The notes beneath the pieces were generated by a model that was given only the letters and a program-made list of their open reading frames with translations, did not search any database and was not told the DNA's origin. DNA of 64,000 nucleotides from Microbacterium testaceum StLB037 (GTDB taxonomy: Bacteria; Actinomycetota; Actinomycetes; Actinomycetales; Microbacteriaceae): positions 124,001-188,000 of the forward strand of contig NZ_FNJN01000008.1 of assembly GCF_900104345.1 (NCBI RefSeq), in the 5' to 3' direction. Position numbers and translations under genes: made by a program. Below, piece by piece: positions 8,549 through 17,799 of the stretch (within the stretch, counting starts at the first letter, position 1; every line of letters begins with the position of its first letter).

Positions 8549-8568
8549 TCGTTCGTCAAGTCGAACGA
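8549..8568. promoter_or_regulatory. Operator palindrome in the azlC/regulator spacer
   Basis: TCGTTCG and CGAACGA are exact inverted repeats separated by six bases, centred in the 57-base divergent spacer. CATAAT at 8577-8582 resembles a -10 element six bases before the regulator ATG, which would make that transcript leaderless. The palindrome would then cover its -35 region, fitting autorepression together with control of azlCD. Confidence 0.65.
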
Positions 8569-8588
8569 TCGACGGTCATAATGAACAG

Positions 8589-9140
8589 ATGAGCGATCTG
8601 AGCGCCCGAATCGCCGCGAGCCTGCGCCGCGAGCGAGAAAGACGTGACCTCAGCGTCTCGGAACTCGCCCGGCGGGCCGGAGTCGCCAAGGCCACCGTCT
8701 CGCAGCTCGAGAACGGGGGCGGCAATCCCAGCGTCGAGACCCTGTGGGCGCTGGCCTCGGCGCTCGAGATCACGTTCGCCGACTTCGTCGACGAGGGCGC
8801 GCACTCCCCCACCCTCATCCGGGCCGGCGAAGCCGGTGCGGCCGTGGCCTCATCGGCATCCGACTACATCGCCGTCCTGCTCTCGGCGAGCCCCCCGCAC
8901 GCTCGCCGCGACATCTACCTGCTCTCGGCCGAACCGGGTTCCCCCCGCCGATCCGACCCGCATCCCCGGGGAACGATCGAGCACCTCGTGATGGTCTCGG
9001 GTCGCGGTCTCGTCGGCCCGGCCGACGCCCCCTTCGAGCTCGCACCCGGCGACTACCTTTCGTACGCCGGTGACGCGCCCCACGTCTTCGAAGCGCTCAC
9101 GGCGGGTATGAGCGCCGTCTGCGTCGTCGAGTCCCGCTGA
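8589..9140 (+). CDS. XRE-family regulator with C-terminal cupin
   Basis: 183 residues. Residues 8-63 form an HTH_3 domain (LRRERERRDLSVSELARRAG, then VAKATVSQLENG and NPSVETLWALASALE). The C-terminal half is a small cupin with RGTIEHLVMVSGRG and ELAPGDYLSYAGDAPHVFEAL, which likely senses a small ligand. Regulators of this build next to azlCD usually control the exporter. The ATG at 8589 is preferred because it starts the HTH fold and follows a possible leaderless promoter. The inducer is unknown; an amino acid is a guess from context. Confidence 0.88.
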   Translation: MSDLSARIAASLRRERERRDLSVSELARRAGVAKATVSQLENGGGNPSVETLWALASALEITFADFVDEGAHSPTLIRAGEAGAAVASSASDYIAVLLSASPPHARRDIYLLSAEPGSPRRSDPHPRGTIEHLVMVSGRGLVGPADAPFELAPGDYLSYAGDAPHVFEALTAGMSAVCVVESR

Positions 9141-9188
9141 CCCGACGACCGCGTCGACAGGGTCCGGACGCGGGGATATCGTGCTGGC

Positions 9189-9548
9189 ATGTCCCGCGTC
9201 TTCGACATGACCTTCTCGTCGGTGTATCCGCTGTACGTCGCGAAGGTCGAACGCAAAGGGCGCACCACCGACGAGCTCGACACGGTGATCCGCTGGCTGA
9301 CCGGGTTCGACGAGGCGGCCCTCGCCCGCCACGCGCAGGGGTCGACCACGTTCCGCGAGTTCTTCGACGAGGCGCGGCTCACCCCGCAGGCCGCCGAGAT
9401 CACCGGAGTGGTCTGCGGCGTGCGGGTCGAGCAGATCGAAGACCCGCTGATGTACCGCATCCGACTGCTCGACAAGGTCGTCGACGAACTGGCGAAAGGC
9501 AAAGCGCTCGCGAAGGTGATGCGCGCGGGGGCGTCCGGAGACAGCTGA
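9189..9548 (+). CDS. DUF2200 family protein
   Basis: A 119-residue soluble protein. The N-terminal stretch SRVFDMTFSSVYPLYVAKVERKG and the block TGFDEAALARH look like the conserved DUF2200 domain, which covers the whole protein. No catalytic residues are established for this family. It follows the XRE-cupin gene by 48 bases in the same direction and may be co-transcribed. The function is unknown. Confidence 0.8.
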   Translation: MSRVFDMTFSSVYPLYVAKVERKGRTTDELDTVIRWLTGFDEAALARHAQGSTTFREFFDEARLTPQAAEITGVVCGVRVEQIEDPLMYRIRLLDKVVDELAKGKALAKVMRAGASGDS

Positions 9549-9682
9549 ACTCCCGCCGGTCCCCGCACACCCGCGGACGAATCCCCCGACGCGCCGCCTA
9601 CCCCAGCCGCGTCGCCGAAAACCCCCCGCCGTCAGGCACGCCACGGCATCCGGATGCCACCCACCCGCAGACCCCGCAAAGC

Positions 9683-9721
9683 GAACGGCCCCGCCGAGCA
9701 CGAGGCTGGGCGGGGCCGTTC
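9683..9721 (-). terminator. typA terminator
   Basis: A 13-base perfect stem (9683-9695 with 9709-9721) around a 13-base loop lies 14 bases past the typA stop. The minus strand continues GCTTT after the stem. It is the only strong fold in the spacer between the DUF2200 gene and typA, which are convergent. Confidence 0.75.
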
Positions 9722-9734
9722 GAGACGGGAACGC

Positions 9735-11648
9735 TTACGCGTTGGCGTCCTGGCGCTTCAAGCGCGAAGCGGAGCGACCGCGCGCGGTCGCGTCGAGCTC
9801 GACCTTGCGGATGCGCACCTTCTCGGGCGTGACCTCGACGCATTCGTCGTCGCGGGCGAACTCCAGCGACTCCTCGAGCGTGAGGATGCGCGGGGGCGTC
9901 ATCGACTCGAAGGAGTCGGAGGTCGACGAACGCATGTTCGTGAGCTTCTTCTCCTTGGTGATGTTGACATCCATGTCGTCGGCGCGCGAGTTCTCGCCGA
10001 TGACCATGCCCTCGTAGACCTCTTCGGTGGGCTGCACGAAGAAGCTCATGCGCTCCTGCAGGGCGATCATGGCGAACGGGGTGACGACACCCATGCGGTC
10101 GGCGACGATCGAGCCGTTCTGGCGGGTCGTGATCGAGCCGGCCCAGTCGTCGTAGCCGTGCGAGATCGCGTTCGCGATGCCGGTGCCGCGCGTGATGGTG
10201 AGGAACTCGCTGCGGAAGCCGATGAGGCCGCGCGAGGGCACGACGAACTCCATGCGCACCCAGCCGGTGCCGTGGTTCGTCATGTTGTCCATGCGGCCCT
10301 TGCGGGCGGCCATGAGCTGCGTGATCGCACCGAGGTGCTCTTCGGGGGCGTCGATGGTGAGGTGCTCGAAGGGCTCCTTGAGCTTGCCGTCTTCGCCGCG
10401 CTTGGTGACCACCTGGGGCTTGCCGACGGTGAGCTCGAAGCCCTCGCGACGCATGTTCTCGACGAGGATGGCCAGCGCGAGCTCGCCGCGGCCCTGGACC
10501 TCCCACGCGTCGGGGCGTCCGATGTCGACGACTTTGAGCGAGACGTTACCGATGAGCTCGCGGTCGAGGCGGTCCTTCACCATGCGGGCGGTGAGCTTGT
10601 GGCCCTTGACCTTGCCCATGAGGGGCGAGGTGTTGGTGCCGATGGTCATCGAGATGGCCGGGTCGTCGACGGTGATCGCCTTGAGCGGGCGCACGTCCTC
10701 GGGGTCGGCGATGGTCTCGCCGATGGTGATGTCGGGGAAACCGGCGATGGCGACGATGTCACCGGGGCCGGCGTCTTCGGCCGGGTAGCGCTCGAGGGCG
10801 CGGGTCTTCAGCAGCTCGGTCACGCGAGCGTTGCTGGTGGTGCCGTCGGCGCGCACCCAGGCCACGGTCTGGCCCTTCTTCAGCGTGCCGTTGAACACGC
10901 GCAGCAGAGCGAGGCGACCGAGGAACGGCGAGGAGTCGAGGTTGGTGACCCAGGCCTGCAGAGGCGCCTCGTCGTCGTAGGCGGGAGCTGGAACGTGCTC
11001 GAGGATCGCGCCGAAGAGCGGCTCGAGGTCTTCGTTGTCGGGCAGCGAGCCGTTGTCGGGGCGGTTGAGCGACGCGGCACCCGCGCGGCCCGAGGCGTAG
11101 ACGACCGGCACGTCGAGCAGGGCGTCGACGTCGAGGTCGGGCACGTCGTCGACCAGGTCGGACGCGAGGCCCAGCAGCAGGTCGTGCGCCTCTTCTTCGA
11201 CCTCGGCGATGCGCGCGTCGGGGCGGTCGGTCTTGTTGACCAGCAGGATGACGGGGAGCTTGGCCTCGAGGGCCTTGCGCAGCACGAAGCGCGTCTGGGG
11301 CAGCGGGCCCTCGGACGCGTCGACGAGCAGCACGACGCCGTCGACCATCGACAGGCCGCGCTCGACCTCGCCACCGAAGTCGGCGTGGCCGGGGGTGTCG
11401 ATCACGTTGATCGTCACCGGAACGTCGCTGTGCACGCCGTTGTAGGTGATCGCCGTGTTCTTGGCGAGGATCGTGATGCCCTTTTCGCGCTCGAGGTCGT
11501 TCGAGTCCATCGCGCGCTCTTCGACGTGCGCGTGGTCGCCGAACGAGCCGGTCTGGCGGAGCATGGCGTCGACGAGGGTCGTCTTGCCGTGGTCGACGTG
11601 CGCGACGATCGCGACGTTACGGAGGTCAGGACGAAGGGCGTGCGCCAT
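9735..11648 (-). CDS. typA: Ribosome-associated GTPase TypA/BipA
   Basis: A 637-residue translational GTPase that binds the ribosome and supports late ribosome assembly and stress or cold adaptation. G1 is AHVDHGKT (16-23), the switch region carries REKGITI-type sequence ([15 protein letters not shown]), G3 is DTPGHADF (84-91) and G4 is NKTD (138-141). EF-G-like domains and the TypA-specific C-terminal domain follow. Length is as expected. A GGAG lies seven bases before the ATG. It is a single-gene unit between two hairpin terminators. Confidence 0.96.
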   Translation of the reverse strand: MAHALRPDLRNVAIVAHVDHGKTTLVDAMLRQTGSFGDHAHVEERAMDSNDLEREKGITILAKNTAITYNGVHSDVPVTINVIDTPGHADFGGEVERGLSMVDGVVLLVDASEGPLPQTRFVLRKALEAKLPVILLVNKTDRPDARIAEVEEEAHDLLLGLASDLVDDVPDLDVDALLDVPVVYASGRAGAASLNRPDNGSLPDNEDLEPLFGAILEHVPAPAYDDEAPLQAWVTNLDSSPFLGRLALLRVFNGTLKKGQTVAWVRADGTTSNARVTELLKTRALERYPAEDAGPGDIVAIAGFPDITIGETIADPEDVRPLKAITVDDPAISMTIGTNTSPLMGKVKGHKLTARMVKDRLDRELIGNVSLKVVDIGRPDAWEVQGRGELALAILVENMRREGFELTVGKPQVVTKRGEDGKLKEPFEHLTIDAPEEHLGAITQLMAARKGRMDNMTNHGTGWVRMEFVVPSRGLIGFRSEFLTITRGTGIANAISHGYDDWAGSITTRQNGSIVADRMGVVTPFAMIALQERMSFFVQPTEEVYEGMVIGENSRADDMDVNITKEKKLTNMRSSTSDSFESMTPPRILTLEESLEFARDDECVEVTPEKVRIRKVELDATARGRSASRLKRQDANA

Positions 11649-11759
11649 GGAGGGTCTCCAGGAAAATTCGGGGTGATGCCCGGAATCGGGCGTCCCTAGT
11701 CTACCGGGCGCCTACGACACTCCCGGGCAGGAGACGCACAGGTAACGGGAACGCACGAA

Positions 11760-11793
11760 AAAGGGGCGGAATCCCGCAGGATCCCGCCCCTTT
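11760..11793 (-). terminator. Terminator of the first peptide-transport operon
   Basis: A 13-base stem with one mismatch (11760-11772 with 11781-11793) stands 12 bases past the substrate-binding protein stop. On the minus strand it is followed by TTTTTCG, which makes it the clearest intrinsic terminator of the window. Confidence 0.85.
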
Positions 11794-11804
11794 CCATCAG
11801 TGGA

Positions 11805-13484
11805 TCAGGAGTTCGCGAAGCCCACGATCGTCCAGTCGATGGTCTCGAACTGGGTGGCTCCCCAGTTCACGAGGCCCTGCTTGACGGCGTAGACGTTCGG
11901 CAGCGGCGCGATCGGGATGATCGGCACGGACTCCCAGAGCACCTTGTTGATCTCCTGCGCGGTCTGCTGACGCGCGGCGGGGTCGAGCTCGGAGTTGGCC
12001 TTCTCCCACAGGGCGTCCAGGCGCGGGTCGGCGATGCCGGTGTAGTTCTGCGCCGAGTCGACCGGCGTGAACAGCGAACGGCTCGACGAGATCGGGTAGG
12101 CGGTGCCCTGCCACGAGAACGTCACCATCTCGAAGTCACCCTTGATGATGTAGTCCGAGAAGTAGCTGCCGACGGGAACCGAGACGAGCTCGACCGGGAT
12201 GCCGACCTCGGCGAGGTCCGCCTGGATCTGCTCGGCGCGCTGGATGTTCGTCGTCGTGTCGGCCGGGACCGTCACCTTGAACGACAGCGCGGTGCCGTCC
12301 TTCGTCCACGAGTCGCCGTCCTTGGTGTAGCCGGCGGCCTCGAGGTACTTGGTGCCCGCGTCGACGTCGTACGGAAGCGAGTCGTCGGTGTAGCCGTCCT
12401 GGCCGGGCATGAAGATGTAGCTGCCCTGCGTGATGGCGGGGACGCCGACCGGCGAGTTCGCGTTGGTGGCGATCTGGCTGCGGTTGACGATGGATGCGAT
12501 CGCCTTGCGGACGTTGACGTCGGCGAGGGGTCCGCTCGAGGCGCGCATCGTGATGTGCGTCCAGGTCAGACCGTTCGACGCCTGGATCTCGGCACCCGGG
12601 ACGTTCTGGGCCGTCTGGTAGAGGTCGGCGTTGGAGCTGATGTTCAGCGCGTCGATCTCACCGTTGCTGAACGAGGTGCCCTGCTGGGCCTGGCTCACGG
12701 CGCGGAAGACGACCGAGTCGAGCTTGGGCTTGGCGCCCCACCAGTTGGGGTTCGGCTCGAGCGTCGCCACACCGGCCGTCGAGTCGAAGTTCGCGAGCTT
12801 GAAGGGTCCCGATGACGGAAGCGCCTTCGTGAGATAGCCGGTGTTGAAGGTGTTCGGGTCGTTGGCGACGCTCGCGGGCAGGACCTGGCCGAAGAGGCTC
12901 TGCCAGTCGGCGAAGACCGACGAGAAGGTGATGACGACGTCGAACTGGTCGGTGCCCTGCTCGACGGACGAGATCTGGTCCCACCCGGTGGTCGAGATGA
13001 CCACGTACGCGGGGTTGCTGCCGTTGTTGGCCTTCCAGGTCGCCTGGTAGTCGGCCACCGTGATGGGCGTGCCGTCTTCCCACTTGGCATCCGGGTTGAG
13101 CTTGATCTCGACCTTCTGGGGGTCGCTGCTGGTCAGCTCGACGGAAGAGGCGTAGTTCTGGTCGACGATCGGCTTGCCGTCCTCGCCGATGCGGATGGGC
13201 CCACCCTGCATCGCGGCGACGATGTTGTTCGTGTTGGCCTCGTTGCCGTCGATCTGGAAGTTGTTCCAGTTCACGGGCATGGAGTCGACCGCGAGAGTCA
13301 GCGTGCCGCCGTCCTTGACGTCTGCGGCATCGGCGCGCACCCACGCGGTCGACGGCAGCGAGTTCTGATCCTCGGGGTTCGCCGACGGAGCGGCGGTGTT
13401 GCCCGGCGCGCACCCGGCGATCGCCAGGGCGGCGGCGCTCAGCAGCGCGAGAGCGCTGAGGGCCTTCGCTTTACGCATTCTCAT
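11805..13484 (-). CDS. Peptide ABC transporter substrate-binding lipoprotein (system 1)
   Basis: A 559-residue family 5 extracellular solute-binding protein (SBP_bac_5). It has a lipoprotein signal with lipobox AIAGC (Cys25), then a Ser/Pro/Asn linker and the periplasmic-type fold: WEDGTPITVADY, SSGPFKLANF, NPNWWG, VRKAIASIVNRSQI and PIIPIAPLPNVYAVK. It should capture oligopeptides outside the membrane and pass them to the two permeases encoded upstream. AGAGG precedes the ATG by about nine bases. It is the last gene of the operon 17579-11805, an unusual place for the binding protein. Confidence 0.92.
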   Translation of the reverse strand: MRMRKAKALSALALLSAAALAIAGCAPGNTAAPSANPEDQNSLPSTAWVRADAADVKDGGTLTLAVDSMPVNWNNFQIDGNEANTNNIVAAMQGGPIRIGEDGKPIVDQNYASSVELTSSDPQKVEIKLNPDAKWEDGTPITVADYQATWKANNGSNPAYVVISTTGWDQISSVEQGTDQFDVVITFSSVFADWQSLFGQVLPASVANDPNTFNTGYLTKALPSSGPFKLANFDSTAGVATLEPNPNWWGAKPKLDSVVFRAVSQAQQGTSFSNGEIDALNISSNADLYQTAQNVPGAEIQASNGLTWTHITMRASSGPLADVNVRKAIASIVNRSQIATNANSPVGVPAITQGSYIFMPGQDGYTDDSLPYDVDAGTKYLEAAGYTKDGDSWTKDGTALSFKVTVPADTTTNIQRAEQIQADLAEVGIPVELVSVPVGSYFSDYIIKGDFEMVTFSWQGTAYPISSSRSLFTPVDSAQNYTGIADPRLDALWEKANSELDPAARQQTAQEINKVLWESVPIIPIAPLPNVYAVKQGLVNWGATQFETIDWTIVGFANS

Positions 13485-13488
13485 GTGA

Positions 13489-15681
13489 TCAATCCTCTCG
13501 TTGGTGATCGGGGAGGGCCCCCGGCGACATGGTGCCGTCGGTCGGGGACGTTCGGGGGGAGCCGGCCGACACCGTCTCGAGGACGAGGTCGGACCGTTCG
13601 GCGTAGTGGCACGCCACCTGGGAGTGCGCCTGGGAGCGCAAGCCCGGGTCGTCGTTGTCGCACCGGCGCCGATCGGCGTCGGGCAGCAGGCGGTAGAGCG
13701 GGCATCGCGTGCGGAAACGGCATCCCGAGATCTCCTGCGTCGGGCTCGGGAGGTCGCCGTCGAGCAGGATGCGCGTTCGCGCCCGCTCGATGCGCGGGTC
13801 GGGAATGGGCGCGGCCGAGATGAGGGCCTTCGTGTAGGGATGCCGCGGGTCGTCGAACACCTCGTCGACGGGACCCTGCTCGACGATGCGGCCGAGGTAC
13901 ATGACCGACACGTCGTCGGCGATCTGGCGGACCACGGCGAGGTCGTGCGCCACGAAGAGGAACGAGAGGCCGAGTCGTTCCTTGAGGTCTTCGAGCAGGT
14001 TGATGACGCCGGCCTGGATCGACACGTCGAGGGCCGACACCGGCTCGTCGAGGACGACGACGGCGGGGTCGGTCGCCAGGGCGCGGGCGATGCCGATGCG
14101 CTGACGCTGACCGCCCGAGAACTCGTGCGGGTACCGGTCCGACATGTTCGGGTCCAGCCCGACGAGACCGAGCAGCTCGCGCATCTTGCGGTCGCGCTCC
14201 GCACGCGGCACGCCCTGGACCAGCAGGGGCTCGGTGATCACCTCGCCCACCGGCAGGCGCGGGTCGATCGCGCCCATCGGGTCCTGGAACACGATCTGGA
14301 TGCCTTTGCGCAGCACGGCCTTGTCCTTACGGCTCACCGTGGCCACGTCGGTGCCGTTGATGCGGATGCTGCCGCTCTGCGGGGCGACCATCTCCATGAT
14401 CTCGAGGATCGTCGTCGTCTTGCCGCAGCCGGACTCCCCCACCAGTCCCATCGTGCGACCGGGCTGGATCGAGAACGAGATCCCGTCGACCGCGCGCACC
14501 GTGCCGACGCGGCGCGGGAAGACCGCGCCCTTCATCAGCGGGAAGTGCTTCACGAGATCGGTGACCTCGACCGCGGGGGTCGCGTCGGGGCGGAGCGGCG
14601 GGATCTCGCCGAGAGCCTCGGGCCGCGGGAAGATATCGGGCCGCGCGAGGGCACCGGAGGCGATCTCGCCCGAGCGGATGCACGCCGCGACGTGGTCGGG
14701 CACCGCTCCGTGCACCTCGAGCACGGGCTCGATGTCGTGACACGCGTCGATCGCGATCGGGCAGCGCGCGGCGAAGGGGCATCCCTTGGGCAGCGAGGCG
14801 AGGGACGGCGGGCGCCCCTCGAGCGGGACCAGTCGGTGCGAGCCCGCGGTCTGCATGTTCGGCACCGAGCGCAGCAGCCCCACGGTGTACGGCATGTGCG
14901 GGTCGTGGAAGATCTCGTCGACCGTGCCCCGCTCGACGAGCTTGCCCGCGTACATGACCGCGACGCGGTCGGCGTGGCCGGCGACGACGCCGAGGTCGTG
15001 CGTGATGAGCACGACGGCGGCGCCCGTCACCTCGCGGGCCTTCTGCAGCACCTCGAGAATCTGCGCCTGGATGGTGACGTCGAGGGCGGTCGTCGGCTCG
15101 TCGGCGATGATCACGCGCGGGTCGTTGGCGATCGCCATGGCGATCATCGCGCGCTGTCGCATACCGCCCGAGAACTCGTGAGGATACGCGCGCGCCCGAC
15201 GCTCGGCATCCGGGATGCCGACGAGCTTGAGCAGCTCGACGCTGCGGGCGTGCGCAGCCTGTGCGCTCAGGGCGCGGTCGTGCAGACGCAGTCCCTCGGA
15301 GATCTGGTCGCCGACGGTGTAGACCGGGGTCAGCGCCGACAGGGGGTCCTGGAAGACCATCGCGAGCTCGGCGCCGCGGATCTTCGACAGCTGCCCGTCG
15401 TTCATGCCGAGCAGCGAACGACCGTCGTAGAGGATGTCGCCCTCGACCTGCGCGTTCGAGGGCAGCAGCCCCATCACGGCGAGCGACGACACGCTCTTGC
15501 CGGAGCCGGACTCGCCCACGATGCCGAGGAACTCCCCCTCGTGCACGTCGTACGAGATGCCGCGGACGGCGCGGACGGGAGAACCGTCGCGCTGCGGAAA
15601 GGTGACGCTGAGGTCGCGGACCGACAGCAGCGGCGAGCGGCCGGTCGAGGACAGCAGGGTGGCGGATCGGGTGTCAGTCAC
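13489..15681 (-). CDS. Fused double-ATPase of peptide ABC transporter (system 1)
   Basis: 730 residues join DppD-like and DppF-like ATPases. The first domain has GESGSGKS, FSGGMRQRAMIA and IIADEPTTALD; the second has GESGCGKT, FSGGQRQRIGIA and VVLDEPVSALD. Each domain ends in an Oligo_HPY region with cysteines (GCPFAARCP and GCRFRTRCP), typical of peptide importers. Both sites look competent for ATP hydrolysis. The GTG start overlaps the permease stop by eight bases, and the stop lies four bases before the binding-protein ATG. Confidence 0.93.
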   Translation of the reverse strand: MTDTRSATLLSSTGRSPLLSVRDLSVTFPQRDGSPVRAVRGISYDVHEGEFLGIVGESGSGKSVSSLAVMGLLPSNAQVEGDILYDGRSLLGMNDGQLSKIRGAELAMVFQDPLSALTPVYTVGDQISEGLRLHDRALSAQAAHARSVELLKLVGIPDAERRARAYPHEFSGGMRQRAMIAMAIANDPRVIIADEPTTALDVTIQAQILEVLQKAREVTGAAVVLITHDLGVVAGHADRVAVMYAGKLVERGTVDEIFHDPHMPYTVGLLRSVPNMQTAGSHRLVPLEGRPPSLASLPKGCPFAARCPIAIDACHDIEPVLEVHGAVPDHVAACIRSGEIASGALARPDIFPRPEALGEIPPLRPDATPAVEVTDLVKHFPLMKGAVFPRRVGTVRAVDGISFSIQPGRTMGLVGESGCGKTTTILEIMEMVAPQSGSIRINGTDVATVSRKDKAVLRKGIQIVFQDPMGAIDPRLPVGEVITEPLLVQGVPRAERDRKMRELLGLVGLDPNMSDRYPHEFSGGQRQRIGIARALATDPAVVVLDEPVSALDVSIQAGVINLLEDLKERLGLSFLFVAHDLAVVRQIADDVSVMYLGRIVEQGPVDEVFDDPRHPYTKALISAAPIPDPRIERARTRILLDGDLPSPTQEISGCRFRTRCPLYRLLPDADRRRCDNDDPGLRSQAHSQVACHYAERSDLVLETVSAGSPRTSPTDGTMSPGALPDHQRED

Positions 15682-16597
15682 GGTTCGCTCCCGAGGTGGG
15701 GTCGATGGCGTCGCGCAGGGCGTCGCCGATGAGGCTGATGGCCAGGAGCAGCACGATCAGCACGCCGGCGGGGTACACGAACAGCCACGGGCGGGTCACC
15801 GCGGCCGACGTCCCCGACGCCAGCAGCGTGCCGAGCGAGACGTCGGGCGCCTGGACGCCGAAACCGAAGTAGCTGAGCGAGGTCTCGGCCATGATGGCCG
15901 CGACGATGCCGAGGGTCGCGTCGATGATGAGCAGCGACGCGATGTTGGGGATGATGTGGCGGCCGAGGATCTGCCGGGTCGGCATGCCCATGTACCGCGC
16001 CGCGCGCACGAAGTCGCGGTTGCGCAGGGACCGGGTCTGGTTGCGGACGACCTGAGCGAGGATCATCCAGCTGAACACCGCGAGGAAGAACGTGAGGGCG
16101 AGCCACGACAGTCCGCGGGTCAGCGGACTCAGCAGCACCAGGATGAAGAACGACGGGATGACGAGCAGAAGGTGGATGAGCCACCCGATGACCGCGTCGA
16201 TCTTGCCGCCCAGGTAGCCGGCGAGGGATCCGACGGCCGCCGCGATGAGGGTGGCGCCGATGCCCGCCAGAGCGCCGATGATGAGCGACTTCTGCAGACC
16301 CACGAGCGTCTGCGCGTAGATGTCCTGCCCGATGCCGTTCGTCCCGAACCAGTGCAACTGAGTCGGTCCCAGGCCCACGTTCAGGAAGTCGCGCTGGGTC
16401 GAGTCGTAGGGGTAGAGCAGCGGCCCGATGAAGGCCCACAGCACGATGAAGACGAGGATGCTCGCGCCCACCCAGAAGCGAGGCATCTTGCGCAGCCGCG
16501 AGCGCACCAGCGCTCCGCGCGACAGCGGTTTGCGGTCGCGGGTGACAGGGCTCGTGGCGACGAGCGTTCCGTCGAGGGCTTCTTCCTGCATGGTCAT
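15674..16597 (-). CDS. Peptide ABC transporter permease, DppC/OppC type (system 1)
   Basis: A 307-residue inner membrane permease. It has a cytoplasmic N-terminus with an OppC_N segment (residues 30-60), GTNGIGQDIYAQTLVG, five or six helices and the EAA-type coupling loop RAARYMGMPTRQILGRHIIPN, which contacts the ATPase. It is one base after the partner permease and overlaps the ATPase gene, so all are made together. Confidence 0.92.
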   Translation of the reverse strand: MTMQEEALDGTLVATSPVTRDRKPLSRGALVRSRLRKMPRFWVGASILVFIVLWAFIGPLLYPYDSTQRDFLNVGLGPTQLHWFGTNGIGQDIYAQTLVGLQKSLIIGALAGIGATLIAAAVGSLAGYLGGKIDAVIGWLIHLLLVIPSFFILVLLSPLTRGLSWLALTFFLAVFSWMILAQVVRNQTRSLRNRDFVRAARYMGMPTRQILGRHIIPNIASLLIIDATLGIVAAIMAETSLSYFGFGVQAPDVSLGTLLASGTSAAVTRPWLFVYPAGVLIVLLLAISLIGDALRDAIDPTSGANRD

Positions 16598-16598
16598 G

Positions 16599-17579
16599 TC
16601 AGCTCCTCACTCTCGGGTCGAGTGCGGCGTAGAGCACCTCGGACAGGGTCGATGACAACAGCACCAGCACGGCGACGAAGAGCGTCGATCCGGCGACGGC
16701 GTTGATGTCCTGCTGGGTCACGGCGTTCAGCTGGAACTGCCCCATGCCCCGCCACGAGAAGACGATCTCGAGCATGGTGGAACCGGCGATGAGCGTGCCG
16801 AAGCTGTACGCGAAGAACGTCGACATCGGGATCAGGGCGATGCGCACGCCGTGGCGGAAGAGCGCCTGCGTGCGGGGCAGTCCCTTCGCGCGGGCGGTGC
16901 GGATGTAGTCCGCACCGAGCACGTCGAGCATCATGCTCCGCTGGTAGCGCGAGTACGACGCGGCGCTGATGAGCACGAGCGCCAGCGTCGGCAGCAGCAG
17001 GTGGACCGCCCGATCGGCGATCATCGGCCAGAACCCCTCGACACCGGCGGTGTACTCGCCGGTGAAGCGGATGAGCTGCGTTCCGGCCGCGTTGTTGAGA
17101 TTGGTCGCGCCGATCATCAGCAGCACGCCGATGACGAAGGTGGGGGTCGCGAAGACGAGGTACGAGGCGTACGTGGTCACCTGGTCGGGAGCCCGGTACT
17201 GGCGCACCGCACCCCACACGCCGATGAGCACGCCGACGATCGCGCCGATGAGCGAGCCGATCAGCAGCAGGCGCAGGCTCGTGCCGGCGCGCGTCGCGAT
17301 CTCGGTCATGACGTCCTGGCCGCCGATGGTGGTGCCGAGCGAGAACTTCGTGAACAGATTGACCAGCCAGTTGCACAGGCGGACGAGGATCGGCACGTCG
17401 GGGTTGGCACCGAGGGCATCGAGGCTCGCGATGATCGACTCCTGCGGCGGCCGGGGATTCATGCCGTAGAAGCGGTCCTGGGGTCGCAACAGCGCGCTGC
17501 CGAGAACGTACGCGAGGCACGTCGCCAACAGGCTCAGGACGGCGTAGTTCAGGAACCGTCGCAGAACGTACAGCGTCAT
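16599..17579 (-). CDS. Peptide ABC transporter permease, DppB/OppB type (system 1)
   Basis: A 326-residue permease with six predicted helices and the EAA loop ARAKGLPRTQALFRHGVRIA. Its N-terminal helix is followed by a longer external loop (residues 30-95) with RFYGMNPRPP, typical of actinobacterial DppB. The ATG at 17579 overlaps the stop of a 15-codon reading frame with a strong ribosome site (17576-17623), so translation may be coupled to that leader. It is the first full-length gene of operon 1. Confidence 0.92.
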   Translation of the reverse strand: MTLYVLRRFLNYAVLSLLATCLAYVLGSALLRPQDRFYGMNPRPPQESIIASLDALGANPDVPILVRLCNWLVNLFTKFSLGTTIGGQDVMTEIATRAGTSLRLLLIGSLIGAIVGVLIGVWGAVRQYRAPDQVTTYASYLVFATPTFVIGVLLMIGATNLNNAAGTQLIRFTGEYTAGVEGFWPMIADRAVHLLLPTLALVLISAASYSRYQRSMMLDVLGADYIRTARAKGLPRTQALFRHGVRIALIPMSTFFAYSFGTLIAGSTMLEIVFSWRGMGQFQLNAVTQQDINAVAGSTLFVAVLVLLSSTLSEVLYAALDPRVRS

Positions 17580-17623
17580 GAGGTGCGCGGGCCCGTCCGG
17601 AACACGTCGGGGGTGTGCGTCAT
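17576..17623 (-). CDS. Possible 15-residue leader peptide of peptide-transport operon 1
   Basis: ATG at 17623, preceded by GAGAGG at a normal distance, opens a 15-codon frame that ends at a TGA overlapping the permease ATG (ATGA). The permease itself has no good ribosome site of its own. The peptide would be MTHTPDVFRTGPRTS. It could act only to load ribosomes onto the permease gene, or could be a control peptide. No evidence of conservation is available from one sequence. Confidence 0.4.
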   Translation of the reverse strand: MTHTPDVFRTGPRTS

Positions 17624-17799
17624 GGTGGTCCTCTCGCCTTCGAGATCCCCGCCTATTCGTTTGCCTGGCTAAGGATCTTCAGCGACCCTACGTCGGCTTC
17701 CCATGAAACGTGTGCCGGGGGAACACACTTTTCACGACCGTAACAAAGCTCTTACATGGCGCTTTGCCACCGCGGTCTCCGTCGAGCGCAGCATCGCGC

